NCBI GenBank assembly: GCA_963930645.1
Contig: OZ005652.1
Coordinates: 320,912,244 to 320,976,243, forward strand
Direction of reading: 5' to 3'
DNA length: 64,000 nucleotides
Source: Salticus scenicus
Lineage: Eukaryota; Arthropoda; Arachnida; Araneae; Salticidae
The notes beneath the pieces were generated by a model. That model saw only the letters and a list, made by a program, of their open reading frames with translations. It did not search any database and had not been told where the DNA came from. Shown here piece by piece: positions 44,547 to 54,243 of the stretch (position 1 is its first letter; each line of letters starts with the position of its first letter). Both the position numbers and the translations under genes were made by a program.

Positions 44547-45919
44547 CAAGTAAACCTTCTCTCCTTTGATACCGGTTTCCCGGAAACCTATATATTTTCT
44601 GAAAGCTTATGTCACAAGTAGAAAAACTGTAAAATCTTAGGGGCAGAGGGATAAGCGTTTGGGAGCTATAGGACCCACAAAGTATCAGTAAAATGTTAGA
44701 AACATGACACCAAAACTCGATAAAATGCTCGTTTCACGAATTTATATGAACTAATAATATGATAAGAAGGTGGAGATCTCAAAATAAAGGAAGAAACAAC
44801 TCGTTGAAATGAAATAATATAAGTTGGGATGTTGAAAATGTGTCGTGTTATTGACTTCAAACAAAATCTATTACAAGAGATAATAAGTGCGCAATTTATC
44901 AAATAAATAGTGAAACGGGCAGAAAGACAGTTCACAATGGGCACATTTTACAAAAGCGATAGCCGCACACTTTGCAGGCTCATCATTCGCCAACGAATCG
45001 AAGCAGTAATCCATTGGCGTAAGCCAGATTCCAGATTCGTCGTCCAAGTATCCGCACTTATAAAAAGCATACTTAATAAAGTTCTTTAAACGAGGAGCAT
45101 TGAACTTATATAGGGAAAATGACTGCATGGCCGGAAAACTATCGCGATGCCAGATGTGCTCTTCTGTCTCGATAAGGATTGTGTCTGTTATGTATCGAAC
45201 AAAAGATTTGTAGTGCCTGAAAAAATGAATATCCAGAGGCTGGATCTTTCCTGTACATCCTTCCTTAGATACCAGCTATCTTTGTAGGACTTTACTGTCA
45301 GGTACCTCAAAAGCAAACAATGCATGATCTTTGTTAGAACACCACGAATCCCCTAAATGCAGAATTTTCTTCCTGTCATCAGGCATACTTGGCCAAAATA
45401 CGTCACAATAGAAGTGGAGGACGACGAGTGTTGCGACGAGCATTGCTGTTCCTTATCGACACTGTCATCTCCGAAGTCCGTTTCCTCGTCCCATTCTTCT
45501 ACATTGCCTCCAGCAAATCCTAATGTCTGGATCTCTTCCACAATTTCCATATCATTTTCCAGAAGGGTAGTTACGTGTTTTATTATCTCCGATTCCTGGA
45601 TGTTCGGAGACCGATTGCTTGTTCCAAATTGCGAGACCAAGGCAGCCACAACGACTTTAGGATCCATCTACAATGTAAAAAGAAGACTACAATACGTTAG
45701 TACTTCACAGCAACATACGGGAACATATAAGAAATAGAGACGTCATTATGGGAATATGTCCATCTGTACACACTTAACTGATACTTTGTGGGTCCTGTAG
45801 CTCCTAAACGCTTGTTCCTCTGCCCCTAAGATTTCACAGTTTTTCAACTTATGACATAAGCTTTCAGAAAATGTATGGGTTTCCGGTAAACCGGTATCAA
45901 AGGAGAGAAGGTTTACTTG
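44547..45919 (-). mobile_element. 1.37 kb DNA transposon with about 140 bp TIRs, TAA target
   Basis: CAAGTAAACCTTCTCTCCTT at the left matches the reverse complement of 45900-45919. The match continues through CGGTTTCCCGGAAACC, AGCTTATGTCACAAGT and ACCCACAAAGTATCAGT (about 140 bp). TAA flanks both ends (44544-44546, 45920-45922), a 3 bp duplication. It carries an internally deleted minus-strand transposase. The superfamily is open; a 3 bp TWA duplication is typical of PIF/Harbinger, but the protein does not clearly fit that family. Confidence 0.8.
44860..45667 (-). pseudogene. Internally deleted DDE-type transposase
   Basis: The N-terminal piece (45667-45353) starts MDPKVVVAALVSQFGTSN and has an acidic EEWDEETDFGDDS stretch. 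After a frame change near 45390 a C-terminal piece reads KILHLGDSW, TGKIQPLDIHFFRHYKSFV and RLKNFIKYAFYKCGY, ending in a Cys/His cluster (CAAIAFVKCAHCELSFC, then H). One stop lies between LGDSW and GKIQPLD. LxLDSW followed by TGxIQPLDxxxFRxxK is typical of DDE transposases of the pogo/Tigger-like kind. The middle, with earlier catalytic residues, is missing. Family label is tentative. Confidence 0.6.
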
Positions 45920-46482
45920 TAAGTAAAAGATTTCCTATGTTAATCGTCCATTGGGTTTTTTGTAAGAAATTATTAAAAATTTTTGGTAAATGATTTCCAT
46001 ATTTGGTTATAATTAAAAATTAGTCATCGTGAACACGTATTAGATTAAGTTATTTTGATGTCAAATTGAGAAAATTTTAATTTTAATTTTCGAAACTTTA
46101 GAAACAAAATGGGCATAGATTTGATGTCTGTTCGTCCTTGGTATTTTGCATATTTGGCGATCAAAAACGTAATACGAAAATATGCATGCCAGATGTACAT
46201 TTTCGTAATACATATATATCCTACGAAATAGTGTTTCATATTATTGATTGCTTGTTATTAAAATAACTATGATTTTTGAAAGGAATGAATTATGTTTGCC
46301 AGAAAATTTGGCGATCATTTTTATTACTATTTTTTTTTCCCGCCAAGGACGGCAGATATCAAATTTGTTCCTTTGAAATGAATTTCATTTCATTGAAATT
46401 AAATGTTTATTTTTATATTTGAAAATGGAAGTTTGTCGTTTTATTTTTCCAGAGTTTTGTAATTTAAAATTAAAATTTTATG

Positions 46483-46515
<33 letters not shown>

Positions 46516-47920
46516 AGTCTAACACACACGGACAGTAACTTATATATGGGTCATTGCCAACATAAGGGGTAGAAACCATGTCCCTTAGCCCTCAAAAATA
46601 GAAAATATTTTCAATCAGAAAAAAATTTACAACTAGGCTATTTCTTACGATTTTCTCTAGTTGAATATTGTTATAAAAGTTTTTAATGTTATTTATTTTT
46701 CTTAGAACTCGATCGATAAAACCTGGAATGTCTACTCCGTGGACTGTCCCCAAGGGAAGTCTGCAGAATATAGCATTATTTTCAAGCTTAATATTAATGT
46801 TTTTTAATTACATTTTGATTTAAGCAGGACATAATTATCCTTAAAAATATATTTATTAAATTTTAGAGTTATAAAATGAATCTTGTTTTTTTAATTAATT
46901 TATAACAAATGTCCCTAATAAAATGCGTCCACTCCGTGGACAACTATTTAATTTCCCATAAAGTTCAGTAGATGGCACTGTCTGTCACCAGTGTGTAACT
47001 GAGAAGAAAGAGGGGGAAGCCATCTTTGTTTTTACCTACATGTGCTGAACTCAATGCTTTATTTCGTTCTGTTAAAATAGATTTCATCTGTGATACCTCT
47101 GTTTGGCTATCTCATCAGTCCACTCCGTGGTCAGAAGTATACAAGTAATTATGAGGATTATTTATTATCTAATTATTATTACAATTAATGATTATACGAC
47201 TTAATTCAACACTAAAGTTAAATTGTTCCTGACGTTGTTGCTTTGTTCCTTAAAATTCAAAATCAGACATTCTGTCCACTCCGTGGACATCATTTGATCA
47301 CGAAGTGGACACTTCTTTCCACGGAGTGGATACTTTCAAAATTAATCTTAAAAATAGATACATTTGAAAAATAATCTAAATAAATTTGATAAATAAATTT
47401 TATCCCTTTATTTATTTATTTATTTATTTATTTTTTTGTTAGCCTACTGATTGCTTAAGGTGCAATGGAAATATATTTTCCCCCTAACTTTTATATTTTT
47501 ATTCGTGATTTTCTAAAAATGTCATTTCAACGTCTTTAAAACAGTATTTGCTATTTTTTACTGAACTCTTAAGCATTTCTCTTCATGGTTTAAATGTAAC
47601 AACAGAATTCGTATTAATATAATTTTAAGAACAGTTTTATGAGTGTTGTTTACAGAGTAATGCAAAAGGATGATGTATACTATATGTCTTTTTCTTATTT
47701 TCTTTTTAATTTTAAAGGTAAAATGTTAGAAAAGGTGACATAACACTTTAGAAAAATAATTGCAAAAATATAATTAAATTTAGTTTCAGAAGAAAAAATA
47801 AATAAAAATATTTTTGTTTTACAGCAAAACTAAAATTGTTTTGTATTTTTATTAATTGAATAACTTTTTTTTTTTTTTTTTTAATATAAAAACAATACTT
47901 AAAATATATATTTATTTTCT

Positions 47921-48283
47921 TTGCAGAAATTTATTATGCTGTTCAAGAAAAATGGAAATTCACATGTAACCCAATGCAGGACAAACAAATGTGCACAAAC
48001 CTTCGCTCAAACTCAGTCAAAAAGAAAATTAGGTGGAGTTAAAAATCAAAAAGATAAGAAAAATAACAAGAAAAGGAAACTTCCCAGCCAAACTACAGAA
48101 AAACGTAAAGAACAAAAAAGAAAAAGTATGCAGAGAGCAAGAGACAGACTAATGCTCCTATTACACACAACACGTTTTCACACAACTTTTGAGATAATTG
48201 TAAATTTGGCTCAAATCACGTCAATGCCCAGTGTAATAGGAATTGGGAATACGATCAATTTTTTCTGGCAAGTCAGACTGTGA
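47921..48283 (+). pseudogene. Lysine-rich transposon ORF fragment, N-terminal
   Basis: 120 codons, with KKDKKNNKKRKLPSQTTEKR and RKSMQRARDRLMLL. Basic, probably nuclear, likely coiled coil. The RARDRL motif resembles the N-terminal region of uncharacterised arthropod transposon proteins that begin with basic RxRxYRDRL helices. After 48283 the frame is lost. Function unknown. Confidence 0.4.
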
Positions 48284-48715
48284 TAAACCAGTGAGAAGAA
48301 AGCTCTTTATGTACCGAGAAATGACAGCGCCAGCGGGAATTCATTCACCGTTTTCCTCTTCGCTCTCCCATGTCGTCCCCGTTAAAACAGAGATAAATAG
48401 GTGTGCCTTGACATGTACTGTACACCGTGTAAACCAGTTTTTCGAACAATTTTTGATTCAACTATTGTAACCTTCTTTCGGTTTACAGCTTTCGAAAATT
48501 GGAGCAAAAATTGGATGAAATAAAAGTCGCGTGAAACATCTTTGTGTATAATAAGAGCATAAGAAATGATCCCGCAAGACATGAAGAAGGAAAAGCTAAA
48601 GAAAGATAAATATATCACAGAAGGAAGAATACTGTAGTTAAAATGTTTGAACAAATGAAATGAAGTGTTAGGAAAAAATGGAAGAACCAAAACAGAAATC
48701 AAAGGGAGAGATTGA

Positions 48716-49213
48716 AGAAACAGAATAATCTTTGAAGAACATCTCAGAGATGATACACCTCCTGAGACACCTCGTTCAGCAGCTATAAACATCACACTAC
48801 CACAAATTAATCCATCTCTGAAAACAAAACCATCTGTATCATCATCTAGCAGACTAGAAAGTGGAAGAAAAAGGTCGAAAAAGAACAGTGAAAGGCTTTG
48901 TGAAGAAAACAAAAAATTGGTTAGGAAGCTTGAAAAACACAAAAAGCATGTGCAAAGATCTAAGGATGTGAAGTCAAAAAATAATACTACTGATTCTGAA
49001 AAACCCAAGAGAAAAGTGAAAAAAATTATCACAGAAGCAAATTCAAAAGAAATTGAGAAATGTATTATTTTTGGGGAGGTTATAAAAAAGCCAACAAAAG
49101 AAAGTTTTAAAGGCGCAAAATCAAAGAAGAAACTTAAAGAAATCTTCGAAGTTTTAACAGGAAAAATAGCAAGGAAATACAAGTGTCTTCAACATATTAG
49201 ATCAATCACATAA
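48716..49213 (+). pseudogene. Lysine-rich transposon ORF fragment, central
   Basis: Open from about 48716 without an ATG until 48917. It reads DTPPETPRSAAINI, then a GRKRSKKNSERLCEENKKL coiled coil, then ESFKGAKSKKKLKEIFEVL and GKIARKYKCLQ. DTPPxTPR followed by a long basic coiled coil and a GKIxxKYK segment is a pattern I associate with uncharacterised DNA-transposon proteins in arthropods. It ends at a poly(A) tract. Stops upstream separate it from 47921-48283. Confidence 0.5.
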
Positions 49214-49741
49214 AAAAAAAAAAAAAAAAAAAAAGAAAGAAAGAATATGCGGAACCAACAATTATTTTCCTGTTATTTTCATTTTTCAAAAGAATTAAAG
49301 TAAAAATATTTGTTGATTATTTTCTAAAACAGAAGTAAAACAATAAGGATGAAAAGATACAGCTGCAAAATAACTTTCAGGTTTGGATATTTATAAGTGT
49401 CCACTCCGTGGTCAGTGATGTCCGCTCCGTTGACACATTAATTTTGAAATTAATTAATTACCAACCAAAAAATAGCTAACGAGATAGCTCATCAAGTAAT
49501 TTAGATTCATAGTTGTCAAAAAGGAATTAAGGAATTTTTTCAAATTTTTTTGGTAAAATTTTTATATTTTCAAATTAGTCTTCGTTTTCTACCCTTTAGA
49601 TTGGCAATCACCCATATAACCATAGAAATCGGGAGATAATTTTCCTTAATGTAAAAAAAAAAAAAAATATATGAATAACATAGGAAATCTTTTGCTTCGC
49701 TCCACGGACTGTCAGTGACGGCATCACCTCGGTTACGTATA

Positions 49742-50640
49742 AAAATAAATGTAATTTTTTTTTCGAAAAGTTGTCAATTTCAATTAATTGGAATGCATTA
49801 TGCTTTTGCTTAAAAATATGTCTTTAAATAAGAGCTGACGTAACACCCCCCCCGACCCCCCCCCCCAAAAAAAAGAAGAAGAAAAAGAAAAGAAAAAGGA
49901 AAAGGAAAAGGAAATTAGATCTTAAGAAAATTAGAAAAATAAAAAAGAATAGAACTCTCATAAATCAAATCTTTTTTTAACTACAGTATATTTTCAACAA
50001 TATAAACTTTCGATCTATCACTCATTCACTCAAATTTCTACCATTTAATGGCTGTTTTCTTTTAGAATAAAAAATATGTAGTGATGCTACATTATACAAA
50101 TCTCTGTGTCTATGGTTTTATTTAAGATTTCAGAAATTGCCAGATTTAACAACTTTCTATTTTGGGTACTTTTCAATATAAAGGAATTTGTGTATAAAAT
50201 GAAAAAATGCATAATAAATAAATAAATAAAAATAAAAGTATTTTTAAATACCTTCTTGGCATCGTAAGAAGATAATTTTTGTATTCTGCACATCTGGCTA
50301 ATCATACCTTTCAAATGATATCATTTTGTAACCTCTAATCCCTTAATTAATATGTTAAAAATGTACCACAAATTTCATGCTTGCCTATTAATATATAGAT
50401 AAAGAGAAGTGTCTACTGCGCTCTGGTGCTCACACTACTGATCACAGAGCTGCAAAACTTGGCAGATGCGCAGCCGGGACCTTGCAGGTGTGTACCTTAT
50501 CAAGATTTTTTTCGAATTTCATATTTGAATTTTATTTTATTTTATTTTATTTTTCCATTGGCATTTTTGTTTCATTTTCTAAAATTTATTCTTTCATTTC
50601 AGTCGTCAATGTATCTTCGCAACGGGTTTTTAATATTTTT
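49742..50640. other. No gene; low-complexity tracts
   Basis: C-run then A/G-rich tract at 49845-49915, TATA-rich sequence, and a TTTTA microsatellite near 50525-50550. No recognisable coding sequence. Confidence 0.5.
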
Positions 50641-50652
50641 TTATTTGCTTAA

Positions 50653-50690
50653 CTAGCAGGCTACGACCGCTTCGCTGGGCACTATATCAT
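50653..50690 (-). mobile_element. Possible Helitron 3' terminus
   Basis: On the minus strand GCCCAGCGAAGCGGTCGTAG precedes CTGCTAG and then T. CTAG at the end with a GC-rich stretch before it fits a Helitron end, but the hairpin is weak and no matching 5' end was found. Confidence 0.3.
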
Positions 50691-51699
50691 AACTGCCAAC
50701 ATCCTAATAAATATTTCGTAGTATTGTTAGTACCCTTGTCTTATAATGCCATATTAAAGTACTTTTGGGAAAAAAAAAAAAAACTTTTTCGATACTGTCC
50801 GTTTTGATGCTGATTATTATGAATTTGCTTTATTATTATTTTTTTTTATTTTTTTTTTATTTTTTTCTAAGAAAAGAAAGAAACAGGAAAAGCGATTTTG
50901 ATGAAATTCTGGCAAAAGCAGAATTTACTTTAGTACGGAGGACTATTATTACTATTATTATTTTCAAATTATAGCATCGTTTTCAAATTATTCAATTATA
51001 TTTTCGATAAATTTACGATTTCGATGACTATCCAACTATCGTAAAACTGGTATCGTAAAAATCCATAGATTGAGACTAATAGTCCTTCGTTCTAATAGAT
51101 TTTTCCCTTAAAATAAATTAAACTAACAATAAATAAATAATTTTTAATAAGTTTAATCCTTTGCACTATATTACCATTTTTTTTTTTCAATAAATACGAT
51201 GGAAAAAATCCTTTTCAGTGGAGTTAATTAAATAAATAAAAAAAATAAAAATAAAAAGTTGCTATATTGTAAAAATTATACATAAGCGTAAGTGTTACAA
51301 ATAGTTTTTTTAATTTTAAATTTAATGTGCTTAATTTTTTTTTTACTGTTTTACCACCTGATTTCAATAAATATAATAAACTAGCGAGCTTCGCCCGCTA
51401 GCGGGTCACTATTTTCAAATGAATCACTATATCTAATGAATTCTCAAAATTGCACTAATTTTATCATGTGAAAAAAAGAGAAAAGAATAATTTCTGATCG
51501 GGAAAAATGTCGCACCAGGTCCCCACTGTCTTCGGCAGCGCAGGCCAGTGCACGCTGCACGCGCGCATTTTTATTCAACTCTCTTAATGAATCACTATAT
51601 TTTTGTAAAGGAAAAAACATAAATATAAAATACAAAAAAGTTCTTCTCTCATTGATGGAATAATTGGTCCGCACATTTTTTTCGCCGCGTATTCCTTCG

Positions 51700-52515
51700 C
51701 CCATCCTTCCCGCCTCTCCTAATTATTTTACACTTTCAAAAATATCCGCAATCATTTTCTCGGATTTTTAAACCTATTAATACTAATGTCCAACGTTCTA
51801 TCTGAATTTCTTTATTTTTGCCCCTGCGTTCGCCCCCCCTTCCCCTCCCCCTCGTAATAATTCTAAACTTTCGAAAATATCCTCAATCAATTTATAACGC
51901 CTTAAATCCTAATACTAACAATTTCCAACGCTCGCTCTAACTCTATTTCTATTTTTTCGCTCCTTCACTCCTCCTTTCCACCCCTACTAAAAATTTTACA
52001 CTTTCGAAACTATCCGCATTCGATTTGTAAACCCCAAAAGCCTATACGTACATATTTTGGACGGTCTAACTCTTTCTATTTTTTTGCCTTTTTGCCTCCC
52101 CCTTCCAGCCCTTCCTAATAATATTACAAACTGAAAATATCCTCATTTGATTTGTAGGCCCCGAAAAGCTATATGTACCAATTTTGAACGGTCTAACTCT
52201 ATTTTTTTTTTTTTTTTTTTTTTTTTTCCTCTTCGCTTCCTTTTCCGCCCCTCCTAATAATTTCACATTTTCAAAAATATCCGCATTCAATTTCTAGACC
52301 CCCAAGACCTTTAAATACCCATTTTGAACTGCCTAACTCTATTTCTAGTTTTGCGCCTAGCTCCCCCTTCCCGCCCCTCCTATTATTTTTCTACGTTCGA
52401 AAATATCCTCATTCGACTTGTATTGCCCCAAAACCTATATGTACATATTTTGAAAGTTCTAACTGTATTCTTTTTTTTTTTTTTTGCTCCTTAGCCCTTT
52501 CCCGCCTTTCCTGGG
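51700..52515. repeat. Tandem array of about six and a half 125-140 bp pyrimidine-rich units
   Basis: Units share CGCCCCTCCTAATAATTT, AAAATATCCGCATTCxATTT, AAAAGCCTATATGTACATAT and GGTCTAACTCTATTTCT. Starts fall near 51709, 51845, 51975, 52105, 52245 and 52370, with a last partial at about 52500. Length differences come mostly from T runs. Confidence 0.85.
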
Positions 52516-52558
52516 AGGAGGGCGATTAGCAGTGTGGTGACATAACCACTCGGCCCAG
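52511..52558 (-). tRNA. tRNA-Ser(GCT)-like 5' half (relic)
   Basis: The minus strand reads GGGCCGAGTGGTTATGTCAC, then CACACTGCTAATCG. GGCCGAGTGGTTA is the A box and D arm of class II tRNAs, and ACTGCTAATC is the anticodon loop of tRNA-Ser(GCT). Variable arm and T arm with the B box are missing. So this is not a functional tRNA gene but a tRNA-derived relic, as in SINE heads. Confidence 0.55.
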
Positions 52559-52884
52559 ATTTTTATTGATCTATATATTGAAATAATACAGTGGGGGACA
52601 TAATTATAAGACACCTATCTAATATGAGAAATAGTGAAAGAAAAAAATTCTGAGCTTAAAAATGTTTTATCAAATACGTCAAAAACATAAATGTTTTCTA
52701 TTATCATATATAATCATTTTATAATAATGATATTTTCATACAATTTAATGAAAAAACTTAAAAACATAATGAACAAAATTATAAGACACCAACCGTTTTT
52801 TCCAAATACAGTAGTCAACATAATTAGCAGGCTCTAATGGTCTAAAAGAAAATTCTCTAACATGGTTATTCAATATTTGGTGGA

Positions 52885-52889
52885 GCCGC
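52885..52889. other. Target-site duplication GCCGC of gypsy element 2 (left)
   Basis: GCCGC at 52885-52889 and 56580-56584. Removing the insert plus one copy restores continuity of the Tc1 transposase C-terminus across the site, an independent check on these boundaries. Confidence 0.88.
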
Positions 52890-53187
52890 TGTGAACGCCG
52901 CACCTCTGAGTTCGAGAGTATCCCAAAACAAGAACTGAAAAGTTTGGTACGAAAGTGTGGCAACAGTGTGTGCGTATGTGAATCAAGATGGACTAGCGTT
53001 CCATTCTATATGCTGTTTTAAAATACTATATTTGATGTTAGTTTATGTGTTCGTTACGTATTTTATGTTTGTGCCGTAAGTAAAAGTAAAATCTTTAAAA
53101 GTAAACCAAGCGTGATCAGTGTCTTAATGTGTCTCGAGATGAATTTAGTGGAAGAAAAGAACCAGGTGCGAAGAAGAAGTCGCCACA
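52890..53187 (+). mobile_element. Left LTR of gypsy element 2
   Basis: 298 bp, TGTGAACGCCGCACC to GAAGTCGCCACA. Starts right after GCCGC. Its end is adjacent to the primer site. No complete second LTR exists, so ends rest on the target duplication, TG/CA tips and the 13 bp remnant at 56567-56579. Confidence 0.75.
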
Positions 53188-53189
53188 AT

Positions 53190-53200
53190 TGGCGCAGTCG
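53190..53200 (+). promoter_or_regulatory. Primer-binding site, tRNA-Ser type
   Basis: TGGCGCAGTCG, two bases after the LTR end, is complementary to the 3' end CGACTGCGCCA of insect-type tRNA-Ser. The same primer site is used by the Drosophila 17.6/297 group. Confidence 0.78.
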
Positions 53201-53647
53201 ACAAGCATATGTGAAATAGCTAGTGCACGTACGGAATATTTCATGATAGTGATGGAAAAAAAAAAAAGGGTATGTTTTTTTTTTAATGTTCCATCAAGAG
53301 TCATATTTTGTATAAGTTTTGATGTTAAATAATTAGGATTAAGCATTTAGATATTTTATTCCGATTTTGTATTCCAACAAGGTAAAGAATAGGTAAATGG
53401 AAATTAAATATTTCGTAACGTTGAAATAATAATAATTCTAGTGTTTGAAAAATGAAAAATAGAAATATTTGTATTTAATAGAATTTGTATTTAATAGAAT
53501 TTGTATTTAAAAAGCCGGAAAATGGTAAAAAGAATGTTGAAAAGAATATATTTTTATGCTATTCAAGATCATTGTTGTTAATTTCTGTGTGTTCTTTTTA
53601 TTCATCACGTGATTTAGAATAAATAAGATTTCATTAAAGCAGATAGG

Positions 53648-53678
<31 letters not shown>

Positions 53679-54243
53679 AAGTTCTGTTTTGATTTATTTG
53701 TTCTGTTTTATTGAATGATTGTTTATCTGTTAGACGTTGATAATGATTTATATTTATTTATCTTTATTATTATTAGAATATTAATGAAATATCTCAGTAA
53801 AAAACTAGTGAATTATTCTTGTGAACGTCCGGTTTTGTTTATTTTTTTTTACTTTGAGGAATGAATCGGAAATTGTTTTTCTTTTCTGTTTAAAAGTAAG
53901 TTTGATTAAAGGTTGCTATAGCAACATTATTTCTAATTTATTGAAAGCTGGTTATGTAATAAAGTATATTCTGATTTATTTAATGAAAGAGTTGATTGTG
54001 TAAACATTTTTTTTTAATTTGTTATTTCGATACATGTTATTTTCTTTTTCTCCTTTTATGTATGCATTCCGACTTAATGATTATTTTATTTAATTTGGGG
54101 GAAAATGTTGTTTACGATAAAAACTAAGATGTCAAATCTGGTGTTCTTGGGAACGAAAACAATAGGGTTTGTGATTATAAATATAAGAAAATTTATTTTA
54201 TTCACGGAAAATTTGAACTTGATTTGATTTCATCCATCCGAAG
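53201..54243 (+). other. Leader of gypsy element 2, no gene
   Basis: AT-rich untranslated leader with poly(A) at 53648-53677 and imperfect TAGAATTTGTATTTAA repeats near 53475-53510. ORFs at 53129-53332 and 53821-54003 are short, unconserved and cross the LTR or leader. Confidence 0.6.

Larger units (their letters stand above)
46727..49434. promoter_or_regulatory. Dispersed palindrome-like motif GTCCACTCCGTGGAC
   Basis: Exact or near copies at about 46729, 46927, 47118, 47273, 47299 (CACGAAGTGGACAC), 47318 (inverted, TCCACGGAGTGGAT), 49398 and 49420. GTCCAC and GTGGAC are complementary arms around TCC. Restriction to this one element suggests a binding site for its own protein, which is inference. 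Confidence 0.65.
46547..49614 (+). mobile_element. 3.07 kb TIR element with ATGGGTCATTGCC ends
   Basis: TGGGTCATTGCCAACATAAG plus GGTAGAAACC at the left matches TGGGTGATTGCCAATCTAAA plus GGGTAGAAAACG in the reverse complement at the right. TATA lies on both sides. It contains lysine-rich coding remnants (47921-48283, 48716-49213) and at least six copies of a CCACTCCGTGGAC motif. Superfamily unassigned. Confidence 0.68.
44504..49739. mobile_element. TIR element (TACGCAAGCGAAGTG family) with two nested elements
   Basis: Left TACGCAAGCGAAGTGTGACC preceded by TA (44502-44503); right end in reverse complement TACGTAACCGAGGTGATGCC, followed by TA (49740-49741). Left-arm sequence resumes after the nested element at 44547-45919 (TTTCCTATGTTAATCGTCCA at about 45930), and the right arm ends near 49600-49739. 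The nested element at 46547-49614 lies between. Once both are removed it is a roughly 0.8 kb member of the family at 24964. Confidence 0.75.
51381..52560 (-). mobile_element. Composite repeat: tRNA-Ser-like head, tandem units, CTAG end
   Basis: On the minus strand this begins with a tRNA-Ser-like half (52558-52511), runs through six to seven units of about 130 bp (52515-51700), and ends in CCGCTAGCGG, ten bases, CTAG, then T (51380). The palindrome placed 10 bp before CTAG is the Helitron 3' arrangement; the tRNA-like start is SINE-like. It may be one composite family or two overlapping elements. Confidence 0.45.

Noticed and set aside
45357..45737. Plus-strand ORF of 126 codons
   Set aside because: Antisense to the transposase remnant at 44860-45667.
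48382..49182. Minus-strand ORF of 266 codons rich in Phe, Ser and Leu
   Set aside because: Antisense shadow of the lysine-rich plus-strand remnant (Lys AAA read as Phe TTT); its apparent hydrophobicity is a by-product.
52511..52558. Functional tRNA-Ser gene
   Set aside because: T arm, B box and acceptor pairing are absent; only a 5' half is present.
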